Shown here piece by piece: positions 6,896-14,911 of a stretch of 14,995 bases of DNA. The notes beneath the pieces were generated by a model that saw only the letters and a list, made by a program, of their open reading frames with translations, had not been told where the DNA came from and ran no database searches. The DNA is from an uncultured Blautia sp. (lineage in GTDB: Bacteria; Bacillota; Clostridia; Lachnospirales; Lachnospiraceae), in assembly GCA_900765525.1 (NCBI GenBank), contig CAAFRY010000277.1, positions 1-14,995 of the forward strand, in the 5' to 3' direction. Position 1 is the first letter of the stretch, and each line of letters opens with the position of its first letter. The position numbers and the translations under genes were made by a program.

Positions 6896-7525
6896 CTACT
6901 TGGTTCCGAAAATACGGTCTCCCGCATCTCCCAATCCCGGAACAATATAGCCGTGTTCATTGAGATGGTCGTCCAAAGCCCCGATATAAATATCCACATC
7001 CGGATGGGCCTTAGAAAGAGCCTCTACGCCTTCAGGAGCAGCAATAACGCAGAGGAAATGAATGTTTTTCACACCTTTTTCCTTCAGCATGGTAATGGCC
7101 GCCACTGCAGAGCCTCCCGTAGCCAGCATGGGGTCTGTGACAAACACTTCTCTCTCTTGGCAGTCTGCAGGAAGTTTGCAGTAATACTCCACCGGTTTCA
7201 GGGTTTCCGGGTCCCGGTAAAGGCCGATATGGCCCACCTTTGCCGCCGGCACCATAGTTAGCATCCCCTCTACCATACCAAGACCAGCTCTGAGAATGGG
7301 CACCACTGCCATTTTCTTGCCGGCCAGCTCCCTAACGGTAGTCTCTGTAATGGGCGTCTCTATCTTCACATCTGCAAGCTTCAGGTTTCTGGTAGCCTCA
7401 TAAGCCATAAACATGGCAATCTCGCTGACCAGTTCCCGGAACTCTTTAGAGCTTGTCTCCTTTCTGCGGATAATTCCGATTTTATGCTGAATCAGGGGAT
7501 GTTCCATAATCATTGTTTTTGCCAT
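6896..7525 (-). CDS. upp: Uracil phosphoribosyltransferase
   Basis: Converts uracil and PRPP to UMP in pyrimidine salvage. It is 209 aa, the standard Upp length. Motifs are the N-terminal [18 protein letters not shown] (75-84), the PRPP-binding loop [11 protein letters not shown] (130-140) and the uracil-binding C-terminus [11 protein letters not shown] (199-209). The ATG at 7525 gives the usual family start and has AAAGGAG 7 bases upstream; two upstream in-frame starts overlap that site and are disfavoured. It lies 30 bases after rpiB and before the dCMP deaminase, probably cotranscribed. In many Firmicutes upp also sits near rpiB and a Sua5-type gene, so this is a partly conserved neighbourhood. 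Confidence 0.96.
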   Translation of the reverse strand: MAKTMIMEHPLIQHKIGIIRRKETSSKEFRELVSEIAMFMAYEATRNLKLADVKIETPITETTVRELAGKKMAVVPILRAGLGMVEGMLTMVPAAKVGHIGLYRDPETLKPVEYYCKLPADCQEREVFVTDPMLATGGSAVAAITMLKEKGVKNIHFLCVIAAPEGVEALSKAHPDVDIYIGALDDHLNEHGYIVPGLGDAGDRIFGTK

Positions 7526-7555
7526 TTTCATTCTCCTTTGCATGTAGCTGTTCTG

Positions 7556-7984
7556 TCAGTCTTCCATTAAATCAATTCTTCTCTGGTGTCTCTCGTCGTG
7601 GGAGAACTCTGTGTGAAGGAAGGTATCCACAATCTTTACGGCCAGGCCAGGGCCCACTACTCTGCCGCCCAGAGCCAGGATATTAGCGTCATTGTGGAGC
7701 CTGGTTGCCTCTGCACTGAAGCAATCCGTACACAGGGCAGCACGAATTCCCTTCATTTTATTGGCGGTAATAGAAATACCGATTCCAGTGCCGCAAATCA
7801 GGATTCCCTTGTCGCACTCTCCATCCTGGATAGCCTTTCCAACCTTTTTTGCGTACACCGGGTAATCCACAGACTGTGTACTGTCGCAGCCGAAATCCTT
7901 ATAGGGAAGCTTCTGCTCCTCCAGATATTTGATAATTTCCAGCTTTAACTCGTAGCCCCCATGGTCACATCCTAATGCTATCAT
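7556..7984 (-). CDS. rpiB: Ribose-5-phosphate isomerase B
   Basis: Interconverts ribulose-5-phosphate and ribose-5-phosphate in the pentose phosphate pathway, supplying PRPP for upp next door. It is 142 aa, RpiB/LacAB fold. Visible residues are the N-terminal GCDHGG (Asp7, His8), the catalytic loop CGTGIG with Cys64, and the RLHNDANIL segment with His97. The C-terminal HDERHQRRI is characteristic of RpiB. The ATG has GAGGAGG 8 bases upstream. The 134-base gap to tsaC holds no further gene or clear promoter, only a small AAAGGG/CCCTTT hairpin (about 8033-8047). Confidence 0.95.
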   Translation of the reverse strand: MIALGCDHGGYELKLEIIKYLEEQKLPYKDFGCDSTQSVDYPVYAKKVGKAIQDGECDKGILICGTGIGISITANKMKGIRAALCTDCFSAEATRLHNDANILALGGRVVGPGLAVKIVDTFLHTEFSHDERHQRRIDLMED

Positions 7985-8118
7985 TCTTATATCCTCCTCG
8001 TTTTTATTTTTCCTTATCCAACAATATTTTTCAAAGGGTTTCCCTTTCTTGATACATCCTTCTTTTCATATGCTAAAAAACATGGTCTTTAAAGTCCGCC
8101 GGCCTTTTCCGGTATCCT

Positions 8119-9168
8119 CTACAAACTTATCATATGATGCCCGGCTGCCTTCAAAAGGCGGTTCATAATGGCCGGCCCCATTTTGGGGGTCTGGAAAGCC
8201 TCGGAATAAATGCAGTCCACATCCTCCTGGTCAAAGTCCCGCAGTATGGCAAACAGATGTCTGGCAATTTCTTCCTCCTCCTGTCTGCTTCCAATGCTCT
8301 TCACCACTGCTCCCTGGTACAGGCTGCTGGTTTCCCGGGCGGCGATTACCCCCGCCTTCTTTCCTTTTTCTGCCAGTCTTCTGCACTGTTCATTGATATA
8401 ATCTGCCACTTGCCGCTCATTCCCCTCCACAATAGTCAGTTGGGCTTTGGGCGCATAATGGCGGTATTTCATTCCCGGAGCTTTCGGTTTTACCTTCTCA
8501 TCTGCAATCAGAAGTCCTTTGTCCATGCGTACAGGTCCGATAACCTCCTCAATCATAGACTGGTTTACATAACCCGGACGCAAAATAACCGGAATCTCTT
8601 CCGTAAAATCAACAATGGTGGACTCTAACCCTATTCCCACGTCTCCGCCGTCTACAATCATCTCTATCTTTCCCTGCAAATCCTCCACAACATGCTCTGC
8701 TTTGGTAGGGCTTGGTCTGCCGGAGGTATTAGCGCTGGGCGCTGCCACATATCCGCCCCCTGCCCGAATCAGAGCAAGGGCCACCGGATGGCTTGGCATA
8801 CGCACGGCTACACTTTCCAGCCCTCCCGTTGTCTCATAAGGCACCTCCCGGCTTTTCTGGAAAATCATAGTAAGAGGGCCTGGCCAAAATCTTTCCGCCA
8901 GCTTCCTGGCCTTCCCGGGAACCTGTGTTACCAGCTTCCCCAGACTGTCCATATCTGCGATATGGATAATCAGGGGATTATCTGAGGGTCTGCCCTTGGC
9001 AGCATAAATTTTTCTGGAAGAATCCGGATTCAGCCCGTCTCCACCAAGTCCATACACGGTTTCCGTTGGAAAAGCCACCAGTCCTCCTCTTTTCAGAATT
9101 TCTCCGGCCTCTTGCAGAGCCTCATTGTCAGGATTTTTTTTATCTACTGTGACTACTTTTGTATTCAC
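8119..9168 (-). CDS. tsaC: L-threonylcarbamoyladenylate synthase (Sua5/YwlC type)
   Basis: Makes threonylcarbamoyl-AMP from threonine, bicarbonate and ATP, the first step of t6A37 modification in tRNAs that read ANN codons. It is 349 aa, the long two-domain form. The YrdC domain (about 15-205) shows PTETVYGLG (34-42), KGRPSDNPL (58-66), SANTSGRPSPT (145-155) and LESTIVD (181-187). A C-terminal Sua5 domain (about 230-349) follows the GMKYRHYAPKA linker, which is typical of Sua5 proteins. The start is a GTG with AGAGG 7 bases upstream. It begins 42 bases after cwlD and is probably cotranscribed with it. Confidence 0.95.
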   Translation of the reverse strand: MNTKVVTVDKKNPDNEALQEAGEILKRGGLVAFPTETVYGLGGDGLNPDSSRKIYAAKGRPSDNPLIIHIADMDSLGKLVTQVPGKARKLAERFWPGPLTMIFQKSREVPYETTGGLESVAVRMPSHPVALALIRAGGGYVAAPSANTSGRPSPTKAEHVVEDLQGKIEMIVDGGDVGIGLESTIVDFTEEIPVILRPGYVNQSMIEEVIGPVRMDKGLLIADEKVKPKAPGMKYRHYAPKAQLTIVEGNERQVADYINEQCRRLAEKGKKAGVIAARETSSLYQGAVVKSIGSRQEEEEIARHLFAILRDFDQEDVDCIYSEAFQTPKMGPAIMNRLLKAAGHHMISL

Positions 9169-9210
9169 CTTACAACCTCTTCTTCCTAAACCTAGTTTAA
9201 ACCAGATTTA

Positions 9211-9921
9211 TCATAACACATTTACTGCTTCCTTTTCCACCGTTTTTAAAAAATTTAGAATCCCGTCACAGATTGCCCTGGCACACTTCTTCTGATAATC
9301 CTTTGTTTTCAAAAGTTCTGCTTCCCTCTGGTTTGTGAGAAATCCCGTTTCTACAATATTCAAAATCCCCTGGCTCTTTTTAAGCAGGTAATAAGTGCTG
9401 TTGGCCTTTTCTGTCCTTGGCCGCAGCACTTTAAGCTGAGTGTTCAACTCTTCCTGGATAAAGCCTGCCAGCTCCTTTCCCTGCTTGGAATCTGTGTAGT
9501 AAAACACCTGGGGCCCGCACACAGATTCATCTCCATAGCTGTTTTGGTGAATACTCACTGTCAAAAGGGGCTCTTTTTCCTTAATCAGGGCACAGCGGTT
9601 CTGCATATCCTGAATTTTCTTATTGCTGCTGTTCTCATCGTAAAGTCCCTTGTCCGTTTCCCGGGTAAGTACAGTTTCGTACCCTTCCTTTTCCAGATAC
9701 CCGGCCAGGTACTTGGCAATTTTCAGGTTTATATCCTTTTCCTTCAGACCGTCAATTCCCACCACTCCCGGGTCAATTCCCCCGTGTCCGCTGTCAATGA
9801 CAATCACTCCTTTGGATTCCTCCGCTTTTTTGCTCACCATAAGAGCCCCCTCCCTGGATAAAAGGTATAGGGCACAGAACATACATACTGCCATGGTTAT
9901 TCTTATCCAGCCCTTTCTCAT
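9211..9921 (-). CDS. cwlD: N-acetylmuramoyl-L-alanine amidase, CwlD-like
   Basis: Zinc amidase (Amidase_3) that removes the stem peptide from muramic acid. In CwlD this is the first step towards muramic-delta-lactam in the spore cortex. It is 236 aa, the CwlD length. An N-terminal membrane anchor or signal segment spans about 6-22. The zinc ligands are His46 (DSGHGG), Glu61 (LKEKDINL) and His125 (SIHQNS), and the catalytic glutamate is Glu191 (VETGFLTN). There are no SH3 or cell-wall repeat domains. GGGAG lies 6 bases before the ATG. The first gene of the cwlD-tsaC-rpiB-upp-dCMP deaminase string, it follows a strong terminator. A vegetative amidase role is possible, but size, single domain and similarity favour CwlD. 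Confidence 0.88.
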   Translation of the reverse strand: MRKGWIRITMAVCMFCALYLLSREGALMVSKKAEESKGVIVIDSGHGGIDPGVVGIDGLKEKDINLKIAKYLAGYLEKEGYETVLTRETDKGLYDENSSNKKIQDMQNRCALIKEKEPLLTVSIHQNSYGDESVCGPQVFYYTDSKQGKELAGFIQEELNTQLKVLRPRTEKANSTYYLLKKSQGILNIVETGFLTNQREAELLKTKDYQKKCARAICDGILNFLKTVEKEAVNVL

Positions 9922-9949
9922 AAAATACTCCCTGCTCCTTCGTCCTTAA

Positions 9950-9975
9950 AATATATGCGCAAAACCGGATTTATA
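9950..9975 (-). promoter_or_regulatory. Possible promoter of cwlD (weak)
   Basis: Between the terminator and cwlD the minus strand has CATATATT (9957-9950), preceded by TTATAAA roughly 12 bases upstream. This loosely resembles a sporulation sigma-E/sigma-G layout (ATA-containing -35, CATA-starting -10), which would suit cwlD. The alternative sigma-A reading (TATATT -10) lacks a good -35. Spacing and hexamers are imperfect, so this is only a candidate. Confidence 0.25.
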
Positions 9976-9981
9976 ACATGG

Positions 9982-10030
9982 AAAAAGCCGCCCATAAACA
10001 GCTTAAAAGCTATTTATGAGACGGCCTTTT
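9982..10030 (-). terminator. Bidirectional intrinsic terminator after the sugar permease operon
   Basis: A GC-closed hairpin has stems GCCG/CGGC (9987-9990 with 10022-10025), CATAAA/TTTATG (9993-9998 with 10013-10018) and AGCTT/AAGCT (10000-10004 with 10007-10011), with small internal loops. It is followed by TTTTT on the minus strand (9986-9982) and TTTT on the plus strand (10027-10030). It separates the sugar operon from cwlD. Confidence 0.85.
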
Positions 10031-10150
10031 CAGTTCATCAGCAGGTATCTCGTAACCTAACAAAAAAGAATTCGCAGGATTATCCGCCTACGGCGGGTCG
10101 CTTTAGCGACATAACTCCTTTCCGCCGCAGTGCGCTAATCATATTTTTTG
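10031..10150 (-). repeat. Structured 3' element with tandem hairpins
   Basis: This lies between the last permease gene and the terminator. Two hairpins abut exactly: CCGCC/GGCGG (10084-10088 with 10092-10096) and GTCGCT/AGCGAC (10097-10102 with 10105-10110). On the minus strand a further upstream CTGCGGCGG can pair over 9 bp with CCGCCGTAG, enclosing the second hairpin and competing with the first. A downstream GGAT/ATCC hairpin follows. The GC-rich, multiply paired character differs from nearby intergenic DNA and suggests an interspersed repeat or structured RNA. Its identity is not recognised. Confidence 0.4.
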
Positions 10151-10165
10151 AAGCACCGTAAAAAT

Positions 10166-11017
10166 TTATTTTACAGCACCGTTAACAACACCATTCAGAA
10201 TCTGCTTCTGGCATACCAGATAGAAAATCAGAATCGGAATCAGGGCCAACAGGTAAGATGCGAAGGCCAGGTTATAGTTTGTTCCGAACTGTGTCTGGAA
10301 GTTTAACTGTGCCAGAGGCAAAGTGTTTACATCTGTTCCTGACAGGATAACCAGGGGAGTCATAACGTCATTCCAGGTACCCAGAGCAGTAAGAACAGCT
10401 ACTGTAGCATGCATAGGCTTCATGATAGGGAAGATGATACTCCAGTAGGTTCTCCAGGTTGTGGCACCGTCTACCCTTGCCGCCTCCTCAAGAGCCAGCG
10501 GAATATTTTTCAGGTAGCCGGAATACAGCAGCAGGTTCATGGGCATATAGAATACGGTATATAAGAGAATAACACCCACTCTGTTTGCCAGTCCCATCTG
10601 TGCAGTCAGCTTTACAACAGGCATCATCAGGATTGCAAAAGGTACGAACATACCGCTTACAATATACAGATAAATAAAGCTGTAAGCTTTGCTGTGGGCC
10701 ATGCTTCTTCCGATAGCGTAGCCTGCCAGGGAGTGAATGATTACAGCCAGAACAATAGCGATAACTGTAATCAGTACACTGTTTGCCAGAGAATTCCAGA
10801 AGTCTGTAACTTCCATAGCCTGGCTAAAGTTGCTGAAGCTCCAGGAGCTGGGAAAAGCCAGGGCTCCTGCAATGTCATTTGTCATTTCAGAAGGCTGCTT
10901 AAAGGCAATGATGATAGTCATGTATAACGGGAAGAAAATTGTTAAGCAGCCGATAATCAAGAGAATTGTAATCGGCCAGTTTGTGCGTGCCGTCTGTTTA
11001 TTTCCTTTTCTATTCAT
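10166..11017 (-). CDS. Carbohydrate ABC transporter permease, MalG-like (CUT1)
   Basis: Inner subunit of a sugar importer. At 283 aa it has about six membrane segments (approximately 14-36, 79-102, 112-136, 145-167, 203-222, 249-270). The cytoplasmic EAA loop that docks the ATPase is at 177-197 (EEAARVDGATTWRTYW..IFP), with the conserved G of DGA present. The short N-terminus and a C-terminus ending shortly after the last segment match MalG/MsmG proteins. Its ATG shares one base with the stop of the upstream permease gene (TAATG), indicating translational coupling, and GGAGGAG lies 8 bases upstream. It is the last gene of the operon. No ATPase gene follows, so the partner is probably a shared MsmK/MsiK-type ATPase encoded elsewhere. 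Confidence 0.93.
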   Translation of the reverse strand: MNRKGNKQTARTNWPITILLIIGCLTIFFPLYMTIIIAFKQPSEMTNDIAGALAFPSSWSFSNFSQAMEVTDFWNSLANSVLITVIAIVLAVIIHSLAGYAIGRSMAHSKAYSFIYLYIVSGMFVPFAILMMPVVKLTAQMGLANRVGVILLYTVFYMPMNLLLYSGYLKNIPLALEEAARVDGATTWRTYWSIIFPIMKPMHATVAVLTALGTWNDVMTPLVILSGTDVNTLPLAQLNFQTQFGTNYNLAFASYLLALIPILIFYLVCQKQILNGVVNGAVK

Positions 11018-11892
11018 TATAACTGCTCCTCCTTACTTCCTGTAAATTTCATCTGGCATACAGAAATTACCACAATTACGATAAAGAAGATTACCGCATT
11101 GGCACTCTGGAAACCAAACTGTCCGCCGCTCATACCATTGTTATAAATCAGGTAAGAGATAGACTCTGTACTCTGTGCAGGACCACCTTTTGTCAATGCC
11201 ATAATCTGGTCAAATACCATCAGGAAGTTCTTCATACACAGCACCATGTTAATGGAGAAAAACGGAATAATCAGGGGGAAGGTCAGGTTCTTAAATTTAC
11301 TCCATCCTGTTGCTCCGTCAATAGAGCCTGCCTCATATACATCTTCCGGCACGGTCTGAAGACCGGAAATATAAATAATGGTATTCATAGCAACAGACTG
11401 CCAGCACGCTACAAGCACGATAGCTACCCATGCTGAGCTCTCACTGGAAAGCATACTGCTGGAAAGAAAACCAATACCCAGATTTTTTCCTATTGTAGGA
11501 AGAATGTAGGTAAAGATAAAGCTGAAAATATAACCTACTACCAGTCCGCCCAGCACGTTAGGAATGAAATAGATTCCTCTCAGGGCACTCTTTGCTCTGA
11601 TTTTACTGTTTAAACCTAAAGCCAGAATCAAACTTACCACATTTGTCAAAATTGTGCTGACAAGGGCAAATTTAAAGGTAAAGAGATAAGACTTTCCTAC
11701 TCTGGCATCTGTAAACAAATCCGCATAGTTACGAAGTCCTACAAAATCATAATTTCCATAACCTTTATAGTTAGTAAAACTGTAAATAACACCGTTAATC
11801 AGCGGCAGGGTATTGAACATGAAGAACAAAATCAATACCGGAATTGTGATACACAGAAAGGTTTTCTGTCTGTTTCCCATCTTTTTCTTCAT
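11017..11892 (-). CDS. Carbohydrate ABC transporter permease, MalF-like (CUT1)
   Basis: Partner permease of the importer. It is 291 aa with about six membrane segments (roughly 11-34, 74-96, 108-132, 155-177, 206-229, 264-283) and the EAA loop at 187-206 (EAGSIDGATGWSKFKNLTFP). It lacks the large periplasmic P2 loop and extra N-terminal helices of E. coli MalF, as usual for Gram-positive LacF/MsmF-type proteins. AGGAGG lies 10 bases before the ATG, and the gene starts 14 bases after the solute-binding protein stop. Sugar specificity cannot be read from the permease itself; the neighbouring glucosidase suggests alpha-glucosides. Confidence 0.93.
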   Translation of the reverse strand: MKKKMGNRQKTFLCITIPVLILFFMFNTLPLINGVIYSFTNYKGYGNYDFVGLRNYADLFTDARVGKSYLFTFKFALVSTILTNVVSLILALGLNSKIRAKSALRGIYFIPNVLGGLVVGYIFSFIFTYILPTIGKNLGIGFLSSSMLSSESSAWVAIVLVACWQSVAMNTIIYISGLQTVPEDVYEAGSIDGATGWSKFKNLTFPLIIPFFSINMVLCMKNFLMVFDQIMALTKGGPAQSTESISYLIYNNGMSGGQFGFQSANAVIFFIVIVVISVCQMKFTGSKEEQL

Positions 11893-11906
11893 TCTAAACT
11901 CTCCTC

Positions 11907-13208
11907 CTATTCTGCATCAGGATTCTGTTCCTGGTATTCCTGCACCTTGCGGATAATGTCACGGTTGTAACGCTCCCACTCTGTATCAAATCTTTTCAGG
12001 AAGGTATCCGTAGCGTTATCCCCTGTATCCAGCAGATATGTCTGAATCATAGCGTCTACAGCCATTTCGCTTGGATAGTGGTGGTCCTGATAGTCGGCCA
12101 TCTTGCCCTCTTCAATATAGGTCTTCATGCCGTCCAGCATAGGTGCCAGCTCAAAGTCTCCCTCTTTACAGGGAACTGCGTTCTGGTCATCCAGGTACAG
12201 CTGCACATTCTCATCTTCCTGAAGGAAACGGAGAACTTCATAAGCAGCTTCCTTGTTCTCACATTCTGCCATAACAGAGAACTGAAGGTCATTTCCTGAA
12301 TTCAGGATATTCTCTTCTTCTGTTTCCCCTGCAGGCATTACAAAGGAATCAATATTAATATCCGGATTTACGGACTGAATCTGAGGCACTGCATAGCTTC
12401 CGATAGGATACATAACAGACTCTCCGTTAGCAAAAGCCGTACATGCATCGTTGTAGTTGTAGGCAAAGGGGTCATCCTGGGCATAGTCCAGAAGGGCTCT
12501 TGTCTTCTCTGCCACTTCCCGGTAATTCTCTGTAAAAGTAGTCTCTCCTCTGTTTACCTGTGCGCAGACATCAGATGGAGCCAGGTCTACGGAAATGGCA
12601 TTCCAGGGAGCCAGACAGGTCCAGGTATCTCTAAAGCCGAAATAGAAAGGCTGAAGTCCTGCTGCCTGAATATCTTCACAAAGAGAAATCAATTCATCCC
12701 ATGTGGTGGGGATTTCCCATCCATACTCGTCAAAAATATCCTTATTATACAACACGCCGGCTGCATTAGCAGCGTAAGGCATAGCGTAAACTCCGTCCAT
12801 AGGAACAAATTCCAGTTCCTTATCAATGTCCAGGTAAACCTGCTTTACGTCCTCTAAGCCGTCATAGTCAGAAATATCCATCAAAAGGCCTGCATCCAGG
12901 AAATTGGAGTAGTTCATATCTCCACCGATTCCTATAATGTCCGGATAATCCTCCCGGATAAATCTGGTTTTCATAATTGTAGTGGCATCGTTTGGCGAAT
13001 CAATTTTCAGCTCAATGTCATCGTGGGTGGCATTAAACTTCTCTTCCAGCTCCTCAAACACGCCTACTGCTTCCATCTTGTACTGAATCATTTCAATCTG
13101 GATTTTTCCGTTGTTTTCGGAACCAAGGCTGCACCCGGACATCACTCCTGCTGCTGCCATAATTGCGGCCATACTCAGGCCTACAGCGGCAATCTTCTTT
13201 CTTCTCAT
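11907..13208 (-). CDS. Sugar ABC transporter solute-binding lipoprotein
   Basis: An extracellular, membrane-anchored receptor that captures the sugar for the MalF/MalG-like permeases. At 433 aa it has a lipoprotein signal peptide: basic MRRKK, a hydrophobic core at 6-22 and a lipobox ending in SGC with Cys26 as the lipidated residue. The mature part is a type I extracellular solute-binding fold (SBP family 1, CUT1), with the typical PYAANAAGVLYNKDIFDEYGWEIPTTWDEL region near 140-170. It begins four bases after the glucosidase stop codon, and AAGGGG about 9 bases upstream overlaps the end of that gene, suggesting coupling. The ligand is probably an alpha-linked gluco-oligosaccharide, inferred from context only. 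Confidence 0.92.
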   Translation of the reverse strand: MRRKKIAAVGLSMAAIMAAAGVMSGCSLGSENNGKIQIEMIQYKMEAVGVFEELEEKFNATHDDIELKIDSPNDATTIMKTRFIREDYPDIIGIGGDMNYSNFLDAGLLMDISDYDGLEDVKQVYLDIDKELEFVPMDGVYAMPYAANAAGVLYNKDIFDEYGWEIPTTWDELISLCEDIQAAGLQPFYFGFRDTWTCLAPWNAISVDLAPSDVCAQVNRGETTFTENYREVAEKTRALLDYAQDDPFAYNYNDACTAFANGESVMYPIGSYAVPQIQSVNPDINIDSFVMPAGETEEENILNSGNDLQFSVMAECENKEAAYEVLRFLQEDENVQLYLDDQNAVPCKEGDFELAPMLDGMKTYIEEGKMADYQDHHYPSEMAVDAMIQTYLLDTGDNATDTFLKRFDTEWERYNRDIIRKVQEYQEQNPDAE

Positions 13209-13212
13209 TTCC

Positions 13213-14847
13213 TCATTCCCCTTTCCTTCTGATTACCATTTTAGCTTCATAAGGACGAAGCCTTCCAAATTCCCCTTCTTCCTCATAATTGGAAATCAGT
13301 ACCTCTTTTTCTTTCCAACATGACGAAAGCTCATAGGAAACCTCCTGTCCTTTAAAGTTACATAATACTAAGAGCTTCTCCTCCTGGGTCTCTCTGGTGT
13401 AAGCAAAAATCGAAGCATCTTCTTCCATAAGAAGCTGAAACCTTCCCTCTGTTAAAACCGGCTCTGTTTTTCTCAGCTTGATAAGCTTCTGATAATAATA
13501 GAAAACCGAATCCTGGTCAATCAGCTCCTCCCTGGCGTTTATCATCGTGTAGTTGGGATTACAGCGAATCCAGGGCGTCCCTGTAGTAAAACCGGCATTT
13601 GGCTCCTCGTTCCACTGCATAGGTGTTCTGGCGTTGTCTCTGCCCTTTGCATAAATGGAACGCATAATATCCTCTTCTTTATAACCGGCCTCCAGACGTT
13701 CTTTATACATATTGAGAGATTCAATATCTCTGTATTCGTTAATATCAAACTGTACATTTGTCATGCCCAGCTCTTCACCCTGATATATGTAAGGGGTTCC
13801 CTGCATACCATGAAGGAATGTAGCCAGCATTTTAGCTGATTCCACTCTGTATTTTCCGTCGTCCCCGAAATGAGAAACCGCTCTGGGTAAATCGTGGTTG
13901 CTGATAAAAAGACTGTTCCAGCCTTTCTGGTAAAGGCTTGTCTGCCACTTCTCAAATACTTTCTTAAACTGTACAAAGGGCAGCTCACGCAAATCCCATT
14001 TTTCTTTTCCAGGCTCCTGGTCCAGCACCATGTGTTCAAACTGAAATACCATGGAAAGCTCAGAACCATCCGGGTTACTGTACAGCATGGCACTTTCCGG
14101 CGTTGCACTCCAGGCCTCGCCTACAGTGACTAAATCCTTTCTCTGGAAGGTGGCCTTACTCATTTCCTTCAGATAAGGATGGAGCATTTGCCCCTCGGCC
14201 ATCCGCATCTTATCGGTTTCCTTGCCAATCAGGTCGATTACATCCAGACGGAAGCCTCCCACCCCTCTGTCTATCCACCAGTTTATCATCTTGTAAATTT
14301 CCTGCCGCAGCTTGGGATTTTCCCAATTTAAATCCGGCTGCTTCTTAGAAAACTGATGGAGGTAATACTGGCCGCATTCAGGCACCCACTGCCAGGCAGG
14401 GCCGCTGAAAGCAGATTTCAGTTCGTTGGGATAAGTCCCCTCCTCTCCGTCTCTCCACACATAATAATCATGGTAGGGATTGTCTTTCCCCTTTTTGGCC
14501 TCCAAAAACCAGGGATGCTCATCTGAGGTATGATTCAGAACCAAATCCATGATAATCCGGATATTTTTCTTTCCTGCCTCCTGAATCAATTGGTCCATAT
14601 CCTGAAGGTTTCCGAAAAGGGAATCAATGTCCTGGTAGTCGGATATATCATAGCCGTTGTCATCCTGGGGGGATTTGTAGACCGGTGAAAGCCAGATTGC
14701 ATCAATTCCCAGGTTTTCCAGGTAGTCCAGCTTCTGGATAATGCCCTGAATATCTCCCACGCCGTCTCCGTTGCTGTCAAAAAAACTGCGTGGATAGACC
14801 TGGTAAATTACTGCATTTTTCCACCACTTATTTGTGCTTATTTCCAT
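13213..14847 (-). CDS. GH13 alpha-glucosidase, oligo-1,6-glucosidase type
   Basis: Cytoplasmic hydrolase, 544 aa, of the GH13 oligo-1,6-glucosidase/dextran glucosidase group (GH13_31-like). A calcium loop DSNGDGVGD is at 24-32. Region I is DLVLNHTSDEHPWF (101-114). Region II is GFRLDVIDLIGK with nucleophile Asp202. Region III is VGEAW with acid/base Glu244, and region IV is SNHD with Asp319. Val203 after the nucleophile is the residue associated with alpha-1,6 preference; alpha-1,4 maltases usually have Thr there. FSKKQPDLNWENP (166-178) resembles oligo-1,6-glucosidases more than trehalose-6-phosphate hydrolases, which have QADLNWEN. No signal peptide. The ATG at 14847 has AAGGAG 8 bases upstream; an in-frame GTG at 14856 is too close to that site. 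First gene of the transporter operon, so it probably cleaves the imported sugar (isomaltose, panose or similar). Confidence 0.93.
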   Translation of the reverse strand: MEISTNKWWKNAVIYQVYPRSFFDSNGDGVGDIQGIIQKLDYLENLGIDAIWLSPVYKSPQDDNGYDISDYQDIDSLFGNLQDMDQLIQEAGKKNIRIIMDLVLNHTSDEHPWFLEAKKGKDNPYHDYYVWRDGEEGTYPNELKSAFSGPAWQWVPECGQYYLHQFSKKQPDLNWENPKLRQEIYKMINWWIDRGVGGFRLDVIDLIGKETDKMRMAEGQMLHPYLKEMSKATFQRKDLVTVGEAWSATPESAMLYSNPDGSELSMVFQFEHMVLDQEPGKEKWDLRELPFVQFKKVFEKWQTSLYQKGWNSLFISNHDLPRAVSHFGDDGKYRVESAKMLATFLHGMQGTPYIYQGEELGMTNVQFDINEYRDIESLNMYKERLEAGYKEEDIMRSIYAKGRDNARTPMQWNEEPNAGFTTGTPWIRCNPNYTMINAREELIDQDSVFYYYQKLIKLRKTEPVLTEGRFQLLMEEDASIFAYTRETQEEKLLVLCNFKGQEVSYELSSCWKEKEVLISNYEEEGEFGRLRPYEAKMVIRRKGE

Positions 14848-14882
14848 TCCCCTCACTCCTTTCGCACAATCCTATGTTAGTT

Positions 14883-14911
14883 ATTTTAATTAGTTATGTG
14901 AGGTTTTACAA
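14883..14911 (-). promoter_or_regulatory. Promoter of the glucosidase-transporter operon
   Basis: On the minus strand there are TTGTAA (14911-14906), a 17-base spacer and TAAAAT (14888-14883), giving a start near 14876 and a leader of about 30 bases before the ATG at 14847. It uses the same TAAAAT -10 form as the proS promoter. The hexamers are good and the spacing optimal, but it is unproven. Confidence 0.65.

Noticed and set aside
8033..8047. Short AAAGGG/CCCTTT hairpin between tsaC and rpiB as a terminator
   Set aside because: The stem is only 6 bp and no T-tract follows on the minus strand, so cotranscription into rpiB remains more likely.
8134..8628. Plus-strand open frame opposite tsaC
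   Set aside because: It is antisense to conserved YrdC/Sua5 coding sequence with no motif, promoter or ribosome binding site of its own.
13213..14847. Trehalose-6-phosphate hydrolase as the identity of the GH13 enzyme
   Set aside because: The diagnostic segment reads QPDLNWEN rather than QADLNWEN, and the operon holds an ABC importer rather than a phosphotransferase system that would deliver trehalose-6-phosphate.
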